This document shows, piece by piece, positions 25,414-35,866 of a stretch of 64,000 bases of DNA. The notes beneath the pieces were generated by a model. That model saw only the letters and a program-made list of their open reading frames with translations, had not been told where the DNA came from and searched no databases. The DNA lies in contig OX422185.1 in assembly GCA_949130485.1 (NCBI GenBank), positions 16,371,011-16,435,010 on the forward strand. The letters are read 5' to 3'. The DNA comes from Agelas oroides (taxonomy: Eukaryota > Porifera > Demospongiae > Agelasida > Agelasidae). Positions within the stretch are counted from its first letter, which is position 1; every line of letters starts with the position of its first letter. The position numbers and the translations under genes are program-made.

Positions 25414-25420
25414 ACTGTAG

Positions 25421-26137
25421 CGGGTTGGTGTAAAACCTGGACTCTGGACTGGACTATGGACTGATTTTTGGACTGAGACGCTTGATATTACCTGATGTAA
25501 GTGGCTAAACTGTTGTTTAAAGGGCCCTGGGCCTTGGCAAAGGCATCTTAGACCATGTGACATCATATGCATCCAGCAAGAGAGTGGCTGTGCATGTGGA
25601 TTGATATCAGCATTGCAAGGTCCAAGACCCATGTTGGTACGCCTACTGTAGCCAAGGCACATTTGACAATTAGTGTAGTCTATATTCATGCAACAACAGT
25701 GTGGCTCAGGTTGCAAGATATTTGCTTAAAAACATTGTAGGTTATAGTATGTGGCTGTAAACAGACAACAACCTTCTTATAGCGTGGTATGATTGGTCCA
25801 TGAGTGGTATAGTCACAGTTCAGCCTTTCGGACCATCAGCCCATAGAAATCGACCCAGGTCCTCAGAGATCTTGATAAATGCACTACCTCCGCTCCTGTG
25901 AAATACCTAGAGATACTCATGCATGTCTATGCTCACTCTGCTCTCTTGAACAGTTCTTGGGACAGAACCCAAGTCTTAGGTAACCTGTTGTCAATTACAA
26001 AGCACACAGATAGCAACAGAACCTCTTCTATAGCTTAGATAACTGATTCGGAGTGGGAAATAGTCCTTGTGGAGCTCCGCAAGGGTCCAAAAATCAGTCC
26101 AAAAATCAGTCCATAGTCCAGGTTTTACACCAACCCG
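25421..26137. mobile_element. TIR element with 7-bp target duplication
   Basis: ACTGTAG flanks both ends (25414-25420 and 26138-26144). The terminal inverted repeats are exact over about 21 bp (CGGGTTGGTGTAAAACCTGGA on the left) and continue imperfectly for over 50 bp through GACTATGGACTGATTTTTGGAC; the CAGTCCAAAAAT segment is duplicated at the right end. The 717-bp length and the absence of a transposase make it non-autonomous. The minus-strand open frame at 25267-25716 runs across its left boundary and is therefore not a gene. Confidence 0.85.
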
Positions 26138-26339
26138 ACTGTAGCAGTGTACGTGACCATCTGCATGTGATTCACAGTCTACGTTATTAACGCCCTAACG
26201 GTTAATATGGCTGCACATGCAAGGGCTCAGCATTGTCATGCGTCTGCTTATGCAATAACACCAAATGTTGCCTGCCTTTATTTGTTAGTCCCTCCTTTTT
26301 CACTGTGCTGCCTCTCCAATGGTTTCTTGTTTGCTGGCT

Positions 26340-26427
26340 TAGCCTTATTCCCAGGCCTTCCCACTGTCCAGTTTTTGATCGCTTGTGATCAAAAACTGGA
26401 CGGTGGGAAGGCCTGGGAATGAGGCTA
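26340..26427. mobile_element. 88-bp hairpin MITE, nearly perfect palindrome
   Basis: The left arm (TAGCCTTATTCCCAGGCC... CCAGTTTTTGATC) pairs with the right arm (GATCAAAAACTGG... GGCCTGGGAATGAGGCTA) almost without mismatch, around a very short loop. It belongs to the same family as those at 28970, 40190 and 57308, which share the GATCAAAAACTGG inner segment. It is non-coding. Confidence 0.85.
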
Positions 26428-26659
26428 GTTCTGGCTAGGCTTTAAAAAGCAGATGTTTTTGCCCTATTTGGTTAATTTCAGTACTATTTGCATATGGTCA
26501 TTATGATGAACAAGTTGCACACGCTGGTTTTTATAATGATATTCATATTCCATACTAGTGGACCCAATACTTTGCGTCAGTTTAGCAAAGTATTTTTATT
26601 TGCTGCAGAAAATCACAGTTCTACAGCCTTTCGTACCAAGGTTGACTTGTTTAGTTTTG

Positions 26660-27010
26660 CCAAAAACTAGTAGGGCTCGAACGACAATAGAAATTTCTAA
26701 TTGGCATGTAGTTTATACGACAAATCGACTAATTGAAGAAGTCGATCCGCTGGTTCGAGGTTGGTCAGGAGCGCCTTGAAGCCCATTCACTGCACGCAAT
26801 ATTCAGAGGGTGAAGATCACGCGCTATCATCCCCATGACCAACGCATTGATGCGGCTCGATCTCGATCGCCTTCATACATGTTTTACATGAAGCTAGCCA
26901 CTTTGGAGTGCTTGCATTTCAAGTGCTTTTAGGGCGTGAACGATTTCTACAATTAATCGATTAGTTGGCAAGACTTTATTCGTTGACTATCGATAATGAA
27001 CATCAATTAA
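26660..27010. repeat. Possible old inverted-repeat element
   Basis: GGGCTCGAACGACAATAGAAATTTCTA at the left and TTTTAGGGCGTGAACGATTTCTA near 26930-26955, followed by ATCGATTAGTTGG, share a word resembling one TIR end in the same or degenerate orientation. CGACTAATTGAAGAAGTCGA and TCGATTAGTTGG also echo each other. It may be a decayed element; no target duplication was found. Confidence 0.3.
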
Positions 27011-27129
27011 TTTCTGTGCATGCTCAGTTGTAGCCACACGTTTCTCCATGCAACAAGATGGCAGCCAATTGATCTGGAGAGCTCCCGTAGCTCTGCTAAA
27101 TGAAAACAGAAGGTTTTTTGTTGGGAAAG

Positions 27130-27500
27130 TCCCCCCCTCGTGTGTCTGTCTGCCTTGTTGTGTGTGTTACGTTGCCTTGTTCCCCCCCCCTCGTGTGTCT
27201 GCCTGTCTTGTTGTGTGTGTTACGTTGCCTCGTTCCCCCCCTCGTGTGTCTGTCTGTCTTGTTGTGTGTGTTACGTTGCCTCGTTCCCCCCTCGTGTGTC
27301 TGTCTTGTTGTGTGTGTTACGTTGCCTCGTTCTCCCCTCGTGTGTCTGTCTTGTTGTGTGTTACATTGCCTCGTTCCCCCCCTCGTGTGTCTGAGTCGTG
27401 TGTGTTACGTTGCCTCATTCCCCCCTCGTGTGTCTGTCTGTCTTGTGTGTGTGTGTTACGTTACCTTGTTCCCCTGTTGTGTGTCTGTCTTGTGTGCGTA
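27130..27500. repeat. Variable minisatellite, about 42-56-bp units, about 8 copies
   Basis: The unit contains CTCGTGTGTCTGTCT, TTGTTGTGTGTGTTACGTTGC and a C run. Unit length varies through loss or gain of the internal CTGT and GTGT words. The plus strand has almost no A, so three frames stay open and give cysteine/valine-rich peptides. These are readings of a repeat, not a cysteine-rich protein. Confidence 0.9.
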
Positions 27501-27803
27501 TACATGTGACTCAGACTGTGCTTGCTCTTAATCCTTATCAACCTGCTAACTTCTTTCACCTTTCCATTCTTTTTCTCTCACCCACCCTCTCCCTCCTTCC
27601 TCCCTCCTTCTCTTTATCCTTTATGCCTCTTCTCCCTTCATCAGCTGAAGGTCGTTATATGAAGATAATTTCATGAAGAATTTTACCTGTAAAACTGATA
27701 CGTTATTTACCTTTGTTTTATATTTGTTATACTTGAGGCACCATGACTATGTGTGCACTGCCTGCGTAAATTTAGCTGAATTGTTCTGAGGCCACTAGCA
27801 CTA

Positions 27804-27866
27804 CAGGGGTGGATCGGGGGGGGGGGACATGGGGGCCCTTCTTCAATCTCTGGATCCGCCCCTGCA
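27804..27866. mobile_element. Tiny TIR element (about 63 bp), hAT-like ends
   Basis: CAGGGGTGGATC at the left and GATCCGCCCCTG at the right are inverted ends around a loop with an 11-G run. CAGGGG-type ends are common among hAT-derived MITEs. The expected 8-bp target duplication was not apparent, so the class is tentative. Confidence 0.5.
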
Positions 27867-28196
27867 TTAGGGTTTGAAGATTGACTGGTCTATAGTGTTT
27901 GGTGGAGTTGAAAGTAATAGAAGAAATGATTAGAGTGATTGCAAGGACGCATATACAAACTAAAAAAAAAGAAAAGAATGACGTTCAGGGCAGGAGGTAG
28001 TCCCACAAGCCAACCACAGCACATCGATTACTGAAAGTGATCCATGCTGTGGTTGGTTCAGTCTGGCTTCCGAAGCTAGGCTGGATGGAGGGTAGTGGCA
28101 TTAAATATTGGTGAAGCAGGTTTTCAAACATGCTAGCAATATGATTGTGTCTGCATGGCCACCAGTATGTGAATTTCTATTTCATGCACCTTTTTT

Positions 28197-28298
28197 GAAC
28201 TTAGTCTTTGCACCATGTTCATGTTAACAAACTGCGCATGCATGAGTGAACTTAGTCTTTGCACCATGTTCATGTTAACAAACCGCGCATGCATGAGT
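28197..28298. repeat. 51-bp tandem duplication
   Basis: Two head-to-tail 51-bp units (containing TTAGTCTTTGCACCATGTTC and CGCGCATGCATGAGT in the second) differ by one base (ACTGCGC versus ACCGCGC). It is a recent duplication in non-coding sequence. Confidence 0.9.
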
Positions 28299-28969
28299 GG
28301 ATGGAATTAAACTCTTGAAACCTAAAGCTAGCAGAACAGCTGCATTCCTACTAGCAGCTAAGGCTACCAACTTGTAAAATCTTTGAAAAACATTAAAAAA
28401 TGCCAGCAAGAAAGAAATATATGTAATTGTATCCTAATCCCTGCATGCATTGCACACACTTATACAGGAAGGTGTGAGAGTTTTAGTAGCAATGTTTGTA
28501 TACAAAGGCTCTGCAAAGGATACACCATTCGTTTCCACTTTAATTGCCCGTTTTTGTAAATGACTTCACATCTTCGGAATCAAACGATGACTTTGAGAAG
28601 GATTCATTTTCTTGTCTAATCGTGCATGTGTGTCTCCAAGGGTCAAGTAGAAAAGGACAACAATTTGGTGTTACAGCTAGCGGAACTTGTATAGATTCAC
28701 ATCAGCAAACTAAGTGCACACAATTTAATCTGGAGGAGAAATAAAAATGCATGCCGCTCTGTTTTCAATTTTTTCCGTCATCTTTAAGTCACTTTACAAA
28801 AGGGGACAGCCTATGGGATTCCCTGCCAGACATTGTTCACATCCCTCCCCTCTTGCCCAGGTAGACATTGATGTCACTCATGTGCTAAAACCTTTGTGCT
28901 TACATACTGGCCTTGTGTGCAAATGGACCATTCATTGAACAATCAACCAGCTATACTGCATATTCAAGG

Positions 28970-29117
28970 TAGCCTCATTCCCAGGCCTTCCCTGCCTCCA
29001 GAGGTATTTGATCACTTGAGTTTACTGAGGGAGATATGGCAGGGAAGGCCTGGGATCAAAAACTGGAGGTGGCATGGGATCAAAAACTGGAGGTGGGGAA
29101 GGCCTGGGAACAAGGCT
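28970..29117. mobile_element. MITE, CCCAGG/CCTGGG family with internal duplication
   Basis: It begins TAGCCTCATTCCCAGGCCTT and ends GGCCTGGGAACAAGGCT. The inner arm GGGATCAAAAACTGGAGGTGG is duplicated (about 29052-29096), so one arm is longer than the other. A second, degenerate copy follows at about 29196-29277. Confidence 0.75.
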
Positions 29118-30267
29118 GGTCAATGCAAACTTCCACCTCATGGGACTCCATCTGTCTGCCTGACGTTACATGACATCACTGCAGATGACAAGATCGGCCT
29201 TCCCTGCCTCCAGGTTTTGATTGCCTTGTAGTATGGGATCAAAAACTGGAGGTGGGGAAGACCTGGGTATGAGGCTTGTATTGACCAGTCCCAATGAAAT
29301 GTACTGATGCTGCCTTGCAAACATTGCGGTCTTCGACATAGTCTTGCAAGCTGGATCCACTTCCACAAAAAGTGAACTGTTTATACAAGCCATGTCCCGC
29401 ACACTGCTCAGTGAGGTCCAATCACATTGTAGTACTTTGTCACGTGATACATTACATCACTGTTTGAGTAGCAATGACAGCCTGGAAAACAGTGTTCATG
29501 CTACTGCAGGAACTGCAAAAAACACTTCTAGGGAAGCATGCACATTTCACAGCAGGTACAGTGTATTTCAAGAGTGCATTACTTGAAATCTGGTTAGGTC
29601 ATCCAGCTAATTGCACTCTAGTGGAATACGGCTCAGTTCACCAGACCTTTTCCTTTTTGCAGAAGTGGCTGAGTCTAGCTTGTGAGACTAGGACAGAGAT
29701 TACAAGCAAGAGCCTCAAGATTATTGGTTGGGTCTTCCATGCGTGTGTCTTCCTTCTTTCTACCTGATGCTACATGACATTACCACACTTGATGAGCTCT
29801 CCCAGGTCTCATCCCACCACACTTGCATATCATTAGGCAATCAAATACTGGAGGTCTGGAAATGAGGATGCATTCAGAGGGTACATGGGTCAAAAATTAA
29901 ATTTTGTACAAACTGTCAAGCTCTCATTTGCTGTGAGATCAAGCTGTCAAGCAGCCAATTATCAAACTTTTTGAACCCTGATCTCAGCTGTGACTAGCTA
30001 GGCCTACAGTAACTGTAGCTGGGAGAACCCACATGACACAAAAATACTGTAGTGGTTGACCAAGCATGCCAAGCTCTTCTTTGTCAATCACTACGCTAGT
30101 TCAATCATAATTTGTGGCAAACTTATTGCTCACCTTACTTGATGGCTGTATGTAAGCTGGATGAAAGCCTCATCTGCTATTCATAGGTTCGTGGGCAAGG
30201 TACTATCATTGACTATGAGTATGAAACATGATTCATCTAATATTTCTTTTCATGTTCGCTCAAATAG
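29118..30267. other. No supported gene; degenerate MITE copy
   Basis: After the second MITE copy (to about 29277) the overlapping frames at 29138-29767 have no splice support. A further ATCAAATACTGGAGG fragment lies near 29838. Nothing else was recognised. Confidence 0.45.
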
Positions 30268-30393
30268 AGAGAGTCGTAGGCTTGTGGCGCGCTTTTTCGT
30301 GGAGGGGCAATGAGTCTTCAGAAACGGGTGCGTTTGAGCAGCGAATGGAGGTCGATTCTGAGGGGAAGAGGAAAAGGAAGGCTCTCCATGGAG
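30268..30393 (+). CDS. Exon candidate, plus strand (about 42 codons)
   Basis: It has an acceptor after TTTCTTTTCATGTTCGCTCAAATAG and a donor GGAG|GTGTGTG. The frame reads RVVGLWRAFSWRGNESSETG, continues through FEQRMEVDSEGKRKRKALHG and ends in phase 1. The GAG-rich, lysine/arginine-rich ending looks like genuine coding or a nuclear-localisation-like patch. The next good candidate (32549) needs phase 2, so another exon would have to lie between them. The family was not recognised; it could also be part of a transposon ORF. Confidence 0.35.
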
Positions 30394-30781
30394 GTGTGTG
30401 TGTTTGTTAATGTTCTGTCCCTTCATGTTATTTACTGTACAAATTGCCTGCTGTGCAATTGATTATCCCCTACGATATGGACAGATGCATGTGCAAGACA
30501 TATGGCCTGTAGAAACGAGGTCAAAATAGAATCAAGTAGCGAACATAATTTTGAAGAGCTGATCAAGGGATCAAGATGAACTCCAAATCACCAAAGATCA
30601 ACAGGCATGTAAACCTGGACTGCTGGATCACCAAAAATGCAACCACTATGGAATGGGCAATTATAAAGTGAAAGTATGTACCATGGTCTCCTAGATCCTT
30701 TAATAGTTGTCTCTTTTTGCAGGCCCCACCCAACTTCCTGTTTTTTTTGCAGTATGGGTGACCTCATGTTGTTGGCCTATA

Positions 30782-31072
30782 CAAGGGGTAGTCACATGTC
30801 CTGTGTAGAAGCGTTTGCGATCGGGATCAAAATTGAATCAAGTGATCCAGCCCTTTTGGGGACCGATCAAGGGATCAAGGTGGCCTCCAAGCTGCTAAAA
30901 TCAATGACTCAAGAACGTGCGGCTGCAATTTGACCTTTGACCCTTGAAAATCAAGCGATCAAGAGCCTCAGAAGGCGAATGATTAAGCAATCAAGCACAG
31001 TTTTTGCCGATCAAACGTTTTGATCGTGTTCGCAAACGCTTCAACAGGCGATATATAAGTGACTACCCCTTG
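30782..31072. mobile_element. TIR element, about 0.29 kb
   Basis: CAAGGGGTAGTCAC at the left and GTGACTACCCCTTG at the right are exact inverted ends, and the similarity resumes inward (GAAGCGTTTGCGA / TCGCAAACGCTTC, GATCAAAA / TTTTGATC). The interior is rich in GATCAAG words, which also fill about 30510-30610 and 32090-32220, so related fragments surround it. The open frame at 30676-30933 lies largely inside it and is not a gene. Confidence 0.8.
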
Positions 31073-32318
31073 CTGTACATATTGGGCTTGTGGCATTCAG
31101 TGTTAGTCATCTGGTATGACCTTTCTGAGGCATTCTTAAAGGTCCCCAGCTCTTGGGGGTAGCAGAACTGTGTTTGTGCCTGAGTTAAGTCACTTTATGT
31201 GCACACACACTGACAAGCACAGCACAAGTGGCACAGTGTTCTTAACAAATGATGTCATGCTGGACCATCCTCAGGAAACTAAATTAACTGTGTGTCTACG
31301 GTATGGGTCAAATACAAAGTTACAAGAATGTCATAACAGGTCGCAACAACAGTTGTCAGGTTTCTTGTCACGAATTGAAGCCTTGTTCTTGTGACATTTG
31401 AGTAGTAATTTGTTCTAAAAAAAAAAGCAATGGTTGTGAATGTCAAATGTCATGAGCTTTGCAACACTTATCATGTGATTATCATGTGACGTGTTTGTCG
31501 TATCCCTCATGAACATAGTGATGCTACATATGTGGTGTTAAAATGGTCATAACTGGTCACACTTACATGTAGAATCATTTATGAGACACCCAATCCTTGT
31601 GCACATCTATGCAAAACTATGTGGCCTTTGCGGCATTCGCAACAGAAAATTGCAATTGCAAAGATGGTCATTTCCTCAGTTGTAACCAGCAACCGCTTAG
31701 GCCCTCATAGTTATGATAGTGAAGATTATGGTTGTGAACTTCCTCCATCAGCAGAACGTGACAACTCGTCACAATGGGTCATGATGTTACCTTTTTTGAC
31801 CTGTACCGTAGCACAGCCCTGGACTAGACTAGGTGATTACATGTAGGTCCTGCTGCATCTTGGAGCGGGGGAACTTTTCATGAGAGCTGTTTGCACTTCT
31901 GCCTCAGAAGAGTCACTCCAGAAAATTTAAAGCTGCTGACCTGATAGGTATATGTACAAGCCTACGACTCTGGACGAGAGGTCGGTTTAGACGCAGCTAC
32001 AGAGTTCCCTGCATACATGTATGTGCAAACCAATGATAATGATTGATTGTAGAATTTTGGTGATCTGGTCCGACCTTTACATATGTTAAGATCAACAGAT
32101 CAGCATATTTTCTCAGATACTGAGGAGGTCAATTGAGAGATCAAGAGCTTTGGAAGGGGATGATCAAGTGATCAAGGATGATTTGTGCTAATCAAAATTC
32201 TTGATCCCGGTTGCAAATGTTTCTACAGTATGTGCATTAGTGTCTTTTTGATATTCGTTGTTTTCAGGTTGTGAGCCATTGCTGTTGTAGAGTATGACCA
32301 TGAAGAGGTATGGCTTTG
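31073..32318. other. No supported gene
   Basis: Contains degenerate GATCAAG-rich sequence at about 32090-32215 related to the element at 30782. At 32244-32275 the sequence TTTTTGATATTCGTTGTTTTCAGGTTGT closely resembles the acceptor region of the exon at 32549, so that boundary appears to have been duplicated on both sides of the GT microsatellite. The upstream copy gives no open exon. Confidence 0.45.
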
Positions 32319-32321
32319 TGT

Positions 32322-32407
<86 letters not shown>

Positions 32408-32414
32408 TGAGTGA

Positions 32415-32481
<67 letters not shown>

Positions 32482-32504
32482 TGAGTGAGTGAGTGAGTGA
32501 GTGA
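32319..32504. repeat. GT microsatellite with GTGA segments
   Basis: Two long (GT)n blocks are each followed by a GTGAGTGAGTGA block (about 32402-32420 and 32477-32504), i.e. the compound pattern (GT)n(GTGA)m occurs twice in tandem. The histidine/threonine ORF on the other strand is an artefact of this repeat. Confidence 0.95.
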
Positions 32505-32548
32505 GGAAAGGTGATGGAAGTTCATGTTTTGATATCCGTTGTGCTCAG

Positions 32549-32640
32549 GTTGTTTGGTGCCCGGAGGAAGCTGTGGGAAAATACTGAGCTCACTGTTCGG
32601 AGGTTCTCACACACAAGAAACTACTGGACTGAGTTGATAG
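32549..32640 (+). CDS. Exon candidate, plus strand (about 31 codons)
   Basis: The acceptor is TGATATCCGTTGTGCTCAG and the donor is GATAG|GTTAGT. The only open frame reads LFGARRKLWENTELTVRRFS and then HTRNYWTELI, ending in phase 1. It is rich in charged and aromatic residues, unlike the repeats around it. It joins in phase to the candidate at 41399 (next base completes an Ala codon) to give a helix-prone segment. The intervening 8.8-kb intron would contain the polypyrimidine minisatellite. The gene was not recognised. Confidence 0.4.
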
Positions 32641-32659
32641 GTTAGTCCCCTCCATCCTT

Positions 32660-34285
32660 CTCACATGCACCCTCTCTACCGCAGACATTTGTCCTCCCCT
32701 CCTCCCTCCTCATCCTTCTCCCATGCACCCTCTGTACCGCAGACATTTGTCCTCCCCTCCTCCCCCCTCACCCTTCTCCCATGCACCCTCTCTACTGCAG
32801 ACATTTGTCCTCCCCTCCTCCCCCTCATCCTTCTCCCATACACCCTCTCTACCACAGACATTTGTCCTCCCCTCCTCCCCCCTCATCCTTCTCGCATGCA
32901 CCCTCTCTACCGCATACATTTGTCCTCCCCTCCTCCCCCCTCACCCTTCTCCCATGCACCCTCTCTACCGCAGACATTTGTCCTCCCCTCCTCCCCCTCA
33001 TCCTTCTCCCATACACCCTCTCTACCGCAGACATTTGTCCTCCCCTCCTCCTCCTCATCCTTCTCGCATGCACCCTCTCTACCACATACATTTGTCCTCC
33101 CCTCCTCCCCCTCATCCTTCTCCCATGCACCCTCTCTACCGCAGACATTTGTCCTCCCCTCCTCCCCCTCATACTTCTCCCATGCACCCTCTCTACCGCA
33201 GACATTTGTCCTCCCCTCCTCCCCCTCATCCTTCTCCCATGCAGCCTCTCTACCGCAGACATTTGTCCTCCCCTCCTTCCCCTCATCCTTCTCCCATGCA
33301 CCCTCTCTACTGCAGACATTTGTCCTCCCCTCCTCTCCCCTCATCATTCTCGCATGCACCCTCTCTACCGCAGACATTTGTCCTCCCCTCCTCCCCCGTC
33401 ATCCTTCTCCCATGCACCCTCTCTACCACAGACATTTGTCCTCCCCTCCTCCCTCCTCATCCTTCTCCCATGCACCCTCTCTACCACAGACATTTGTCCT
33501 CCCCTCCTCCCCCGTCATCCTTCTCCCATGCACCCTCTCTACCGCAGACATTTGTCCTCCCCTCCTCCCTCCTCATCCTTCTCCCATGCACCCTCTCTAC
33601 CGCAGACATTTGTCCTCCCCTCCTCATCCTTCTCCCCTCTCCCCTCTCCCCTCATCCTTCTCACATGTCTCTTTCAACCACGAACATTTGTCTTCCTCTC
33701 CTTCCTCTCCCTCACCCTTCATCCTTCTCACATTCACTGCCTCCACCGCAGACATTTATCCTTTCCTTCCTCCCCCCTCGATCAATCATCATTCTTACAT
33801 ATACCCTCTCCACCACAAGCATTTGCACCCTCCCCCCCGCCCCCTGATGTGTCTATCCTCTTCACCTCAAACATTTGCTCCCCTCCTTTCCTCCCCCTCA
33901 CGAATCCACCCTCTCCACCACGAGCTTTTGCCCCCCTCTTTTCCTCCCCCTCATGAGTCCACCCTCTCCACCACAAGCATTTGCCCCCCTCCTCCCTCCC
34001 CCTTGTGTGTCCACCCTCTCCACCTCAAGCATTTGCCTCCCTCCCCCTCATCTGTCCACCCACTTCACCGCAAACATTTCCCCCTTCCCCCTGCCCCCTC
34101 ATGTGTCCACCCTCTCCACCAGATGTTTGTTCTCTCCTCCTCTCCCTTCCCTCACGTCCTTCTTGTATGTACTCTTTCCACTGAAACTATTTGTCCTCCC
34201 CTCATCCTTCTCACATTCTCTACATCACAAACATTTGTCCTCCCCTCCCCCTCTCCCCCTTCATCCTTCACGCATGCACCCTCTC
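32660..34285. repeat. 58-bp polypyrimidine minisatellite, degenerating rightward
   Basis: The plus-strand unit contains CATGCACCCTCTCTACCGCA, then GACATTTGTCCTCCCCTCCT, then CCTCATCCTTCTCC, and is almost pure C/T apart from the CATGCA and GCAGACA words. About 17 good copies run to about 33660. Diverged, shorter copies (CATTTGCCCCCCTCC, CACCCTCTCCACCACAAGC) continue to 34285. Because 58 is one more than a multiple of three, successive units are read in different frames and all three frames stay open: the 600-codon plus-strand ORF cycles through three peptides of the same DNA. It is not a protein gene. Confidence 0.95.
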
Positions 34286-34771
34286 CAGAGGTCGAAAGAA
34301 GGTTTATTGAATGTCTGGTCACATGTCCAAGTACTTTTGATGTCAAGTGGTCATTTTTACAATCTGTCTGGACGTGGTACAGTCATCTCAATTTTATATC
34401 TGTATATACCTGTACAATAGCGACAGTGTATATAACCTTTAGCCCGACGCGCATGCGCAGAAATTAACCACGCGGTAACGACAGAAAGTGATTTCCGATT
34501 TTGAGTCGTGCAAGTGACCCATTGATAGCTTGGCTTGCTACTTTACGCTCAGAAGAGAAGTCAGTAAAGTCTGAACAAGATACACCGGTGGAAAAACCAG
34601 TAGCTACTCAACACTGCATGCCAGCGTTCATGAAAATGAGATGTGAAACGACATACTGAGGGCGCGATCGAGCTCGCGCTGTCACTTACGGAAGGTAGCG
34701 TACTTGAGGTGTAGTTTCTTGGTACTGTCTGCCGGAATTTGACCGATGACCGCATGTAATTTTGACCTCTG
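34286..34771. mobile_element. TIR element inserted in the minisatellite
   Basis: The minisatellite stops at CAGAGGTCGAAA and resumes after TTTGACCTCTG; the two ends are inverted repeats (CAGAGGTC / GACCTCTG). The 486-bp interior has a completely different composition, with GCGCATGCGC and GCGCGATCGAGCTCGCGC, a palindromic word at about 34660-34680. CAGAGG-type ends are hAT-like. The repetitive flanks (CCTCTC / CTCTCC) make the target duplication ambiguous. Confidence 0.7.
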
Positions 34772-35333
34772 CTCTCCACCACACACATTTCATTAGTCCT
34801 CCCCCTCGTCCTTTCACATGTACCCTCTCCACCACAAATACTTGTGTCCGCTTTCTCCTTCTCCTCCTTCATCCTCCCAAGAGTGCATAAGAACAGACGG
34901 CTAGAGTGAGAGTGTGTAACTCCGTAAATTTGAAACCGGTCAGAATTATTGAACTGTTACTAAAAATAGTAACACTATTGCAGAGCTGCGCAAGACATAA
35001 GCCGTTGTTGCTAAGCACGTACGGGTGTTCTATTTTTAGTAACAGTTCAATAATTTTGCTCGGACTACGGGCTTCTATTTGGAGTTACACGCTCTTACTC
35101 TAGCTGCCCGTTCTTATGCGCTCTTGTCCTCCTCGCATGCACCCTCCTCACTGCAAAACATTTGTCCTCCCCTTCTCCCTCCTCCTCTCATCTTCCCTAC
35201 ATGGACTCCCTCCACTGAACATATTTGTCCACTCCTTCCTCATCCTTCTCACACTCTGTCCACCGCAAACATTTGTCCTCCCCACCTCCCCCCTCCTCCC
35301 TCTCCTCCATCCTTCTCACATGCATGCACATAT
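34772..35333. repeat. Continuation of the minisatellite, split by a second insertion
   Basis: Degenerate units (CCACCACACACATTTCATT, CACATGTACCCTCTCCACC, GCAAACATTTGTCCTCCCC) lie at 34772-34877 and 35127-35333. A TIR element separates them (listed separately). This shows that the array existed before both insertions and has decayed since. Confidence 0.8.
34878..35126. mobile_element. TIR element with 6-bp target duplication (TCCTCC)
   Basis: The ends CAAGAGTGCATAAGAAC and GTTCTTATGCGCTCTTG are inverted repeats, extending inward imperfectly through CTAGAGTGAGAGTGTGTAAC for about 45 bp. Inside, TTGAACTGTTACTAAAAATA and TATTTTTAGTAACAGTTCAA form a second exact inverted pair. TCCTCC precedes and follows the element, but in a TCC-rich repeat that could be chance. 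At 249 bp it is a non-coding MITE. Confidence 0.85.
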
Positions 35334-35756
35334 AAATAACCCCCTTCCACAGTGGATGAAATTGGATATGAAAAGTGTGTGGACAATTTGTCCGAGCACA
35401 ATCAATTTTGTTCTGCCATCCACTTTTGATCTGCCATCATAAGGTTATGGGATACAGTTTGCTGATTAATATTTATGAAAAGTATTACCTTCCTTTGCTT
35501 CGCACAGGATCCAGGCATGCATGCGTTTAATTTTACCGCTGAAAAAAGTTGCATTAGCCTGTAACAGCTGTGCTGGTTGGGTGGGCGGAGCCAGCAATTT
35601 GATAGCAGTGCCTGCGGTTAACAGTCCGCGTATGAAGTACTGACTACGGCGTCAGTTATTTCCTGTTGGAAGAACATCTTACCATCTTGTCATCGTGCTG
35701 AAGTAGCCAAGGATTTCTGGTGTTGCACTACAGAATGTGTTTTCTGCAATGTGTTT

Positions 35757-35792
35757 GTAAGATGTTCTTCCTGTCGGAAGAACATCTTACCG
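35757..35792. repeat. Perfect short palindrome
   Basis: TAAGATGTTCTTCC and GGAAGAACATCTTA flank a four-base loop. The half-site GGAAGAACATCTTACC occurs again at about 35669-35684. Three half-sites within about 110 bp could mark transposon ends, or a binding site, in the region downstream of the exon candidate at 35867. Confidence 0.7.
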
Positions 35793-35866
35793 TATATTAC
35801 ACTGTATTTGAATTCTACGAAGACAGGCACAGGGCGGCTCGAAGAGTTTTCGCTGAGATGACTTAC

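Noticed and set aside
25267-25716. 149-codon minus-strand ORF
   Set aside because: It crosses the boundary and target duplication of the TIR element at 25421, so it cannot be an old conserved gene. Composition is not protein-like.
27048-27531. Cysteine-rich secreted-looking peptides
   Set aside because: Artefact of a T/G/C-rich minisatellite with almost no A on the plus strand; three frames are open at once and no signal peptide or splice context was found.
32849-33377. Minus-strand Arg/Gly-rich repeat ORFs (SAVERVHGRRMRGRRGG)
   Set aside because: Antisense reading of the same minisatellite; overlapping frames give the same kind of peptide.
32665-34467. 600-codon plus-strand ORF
   Set aside because: It reads through a 58-bp minisatellite whose period changes the frame in each unit, so the same DNA is translated in three frames in turn. 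It then runs into a transposon. Other frames on both strands are equally open.
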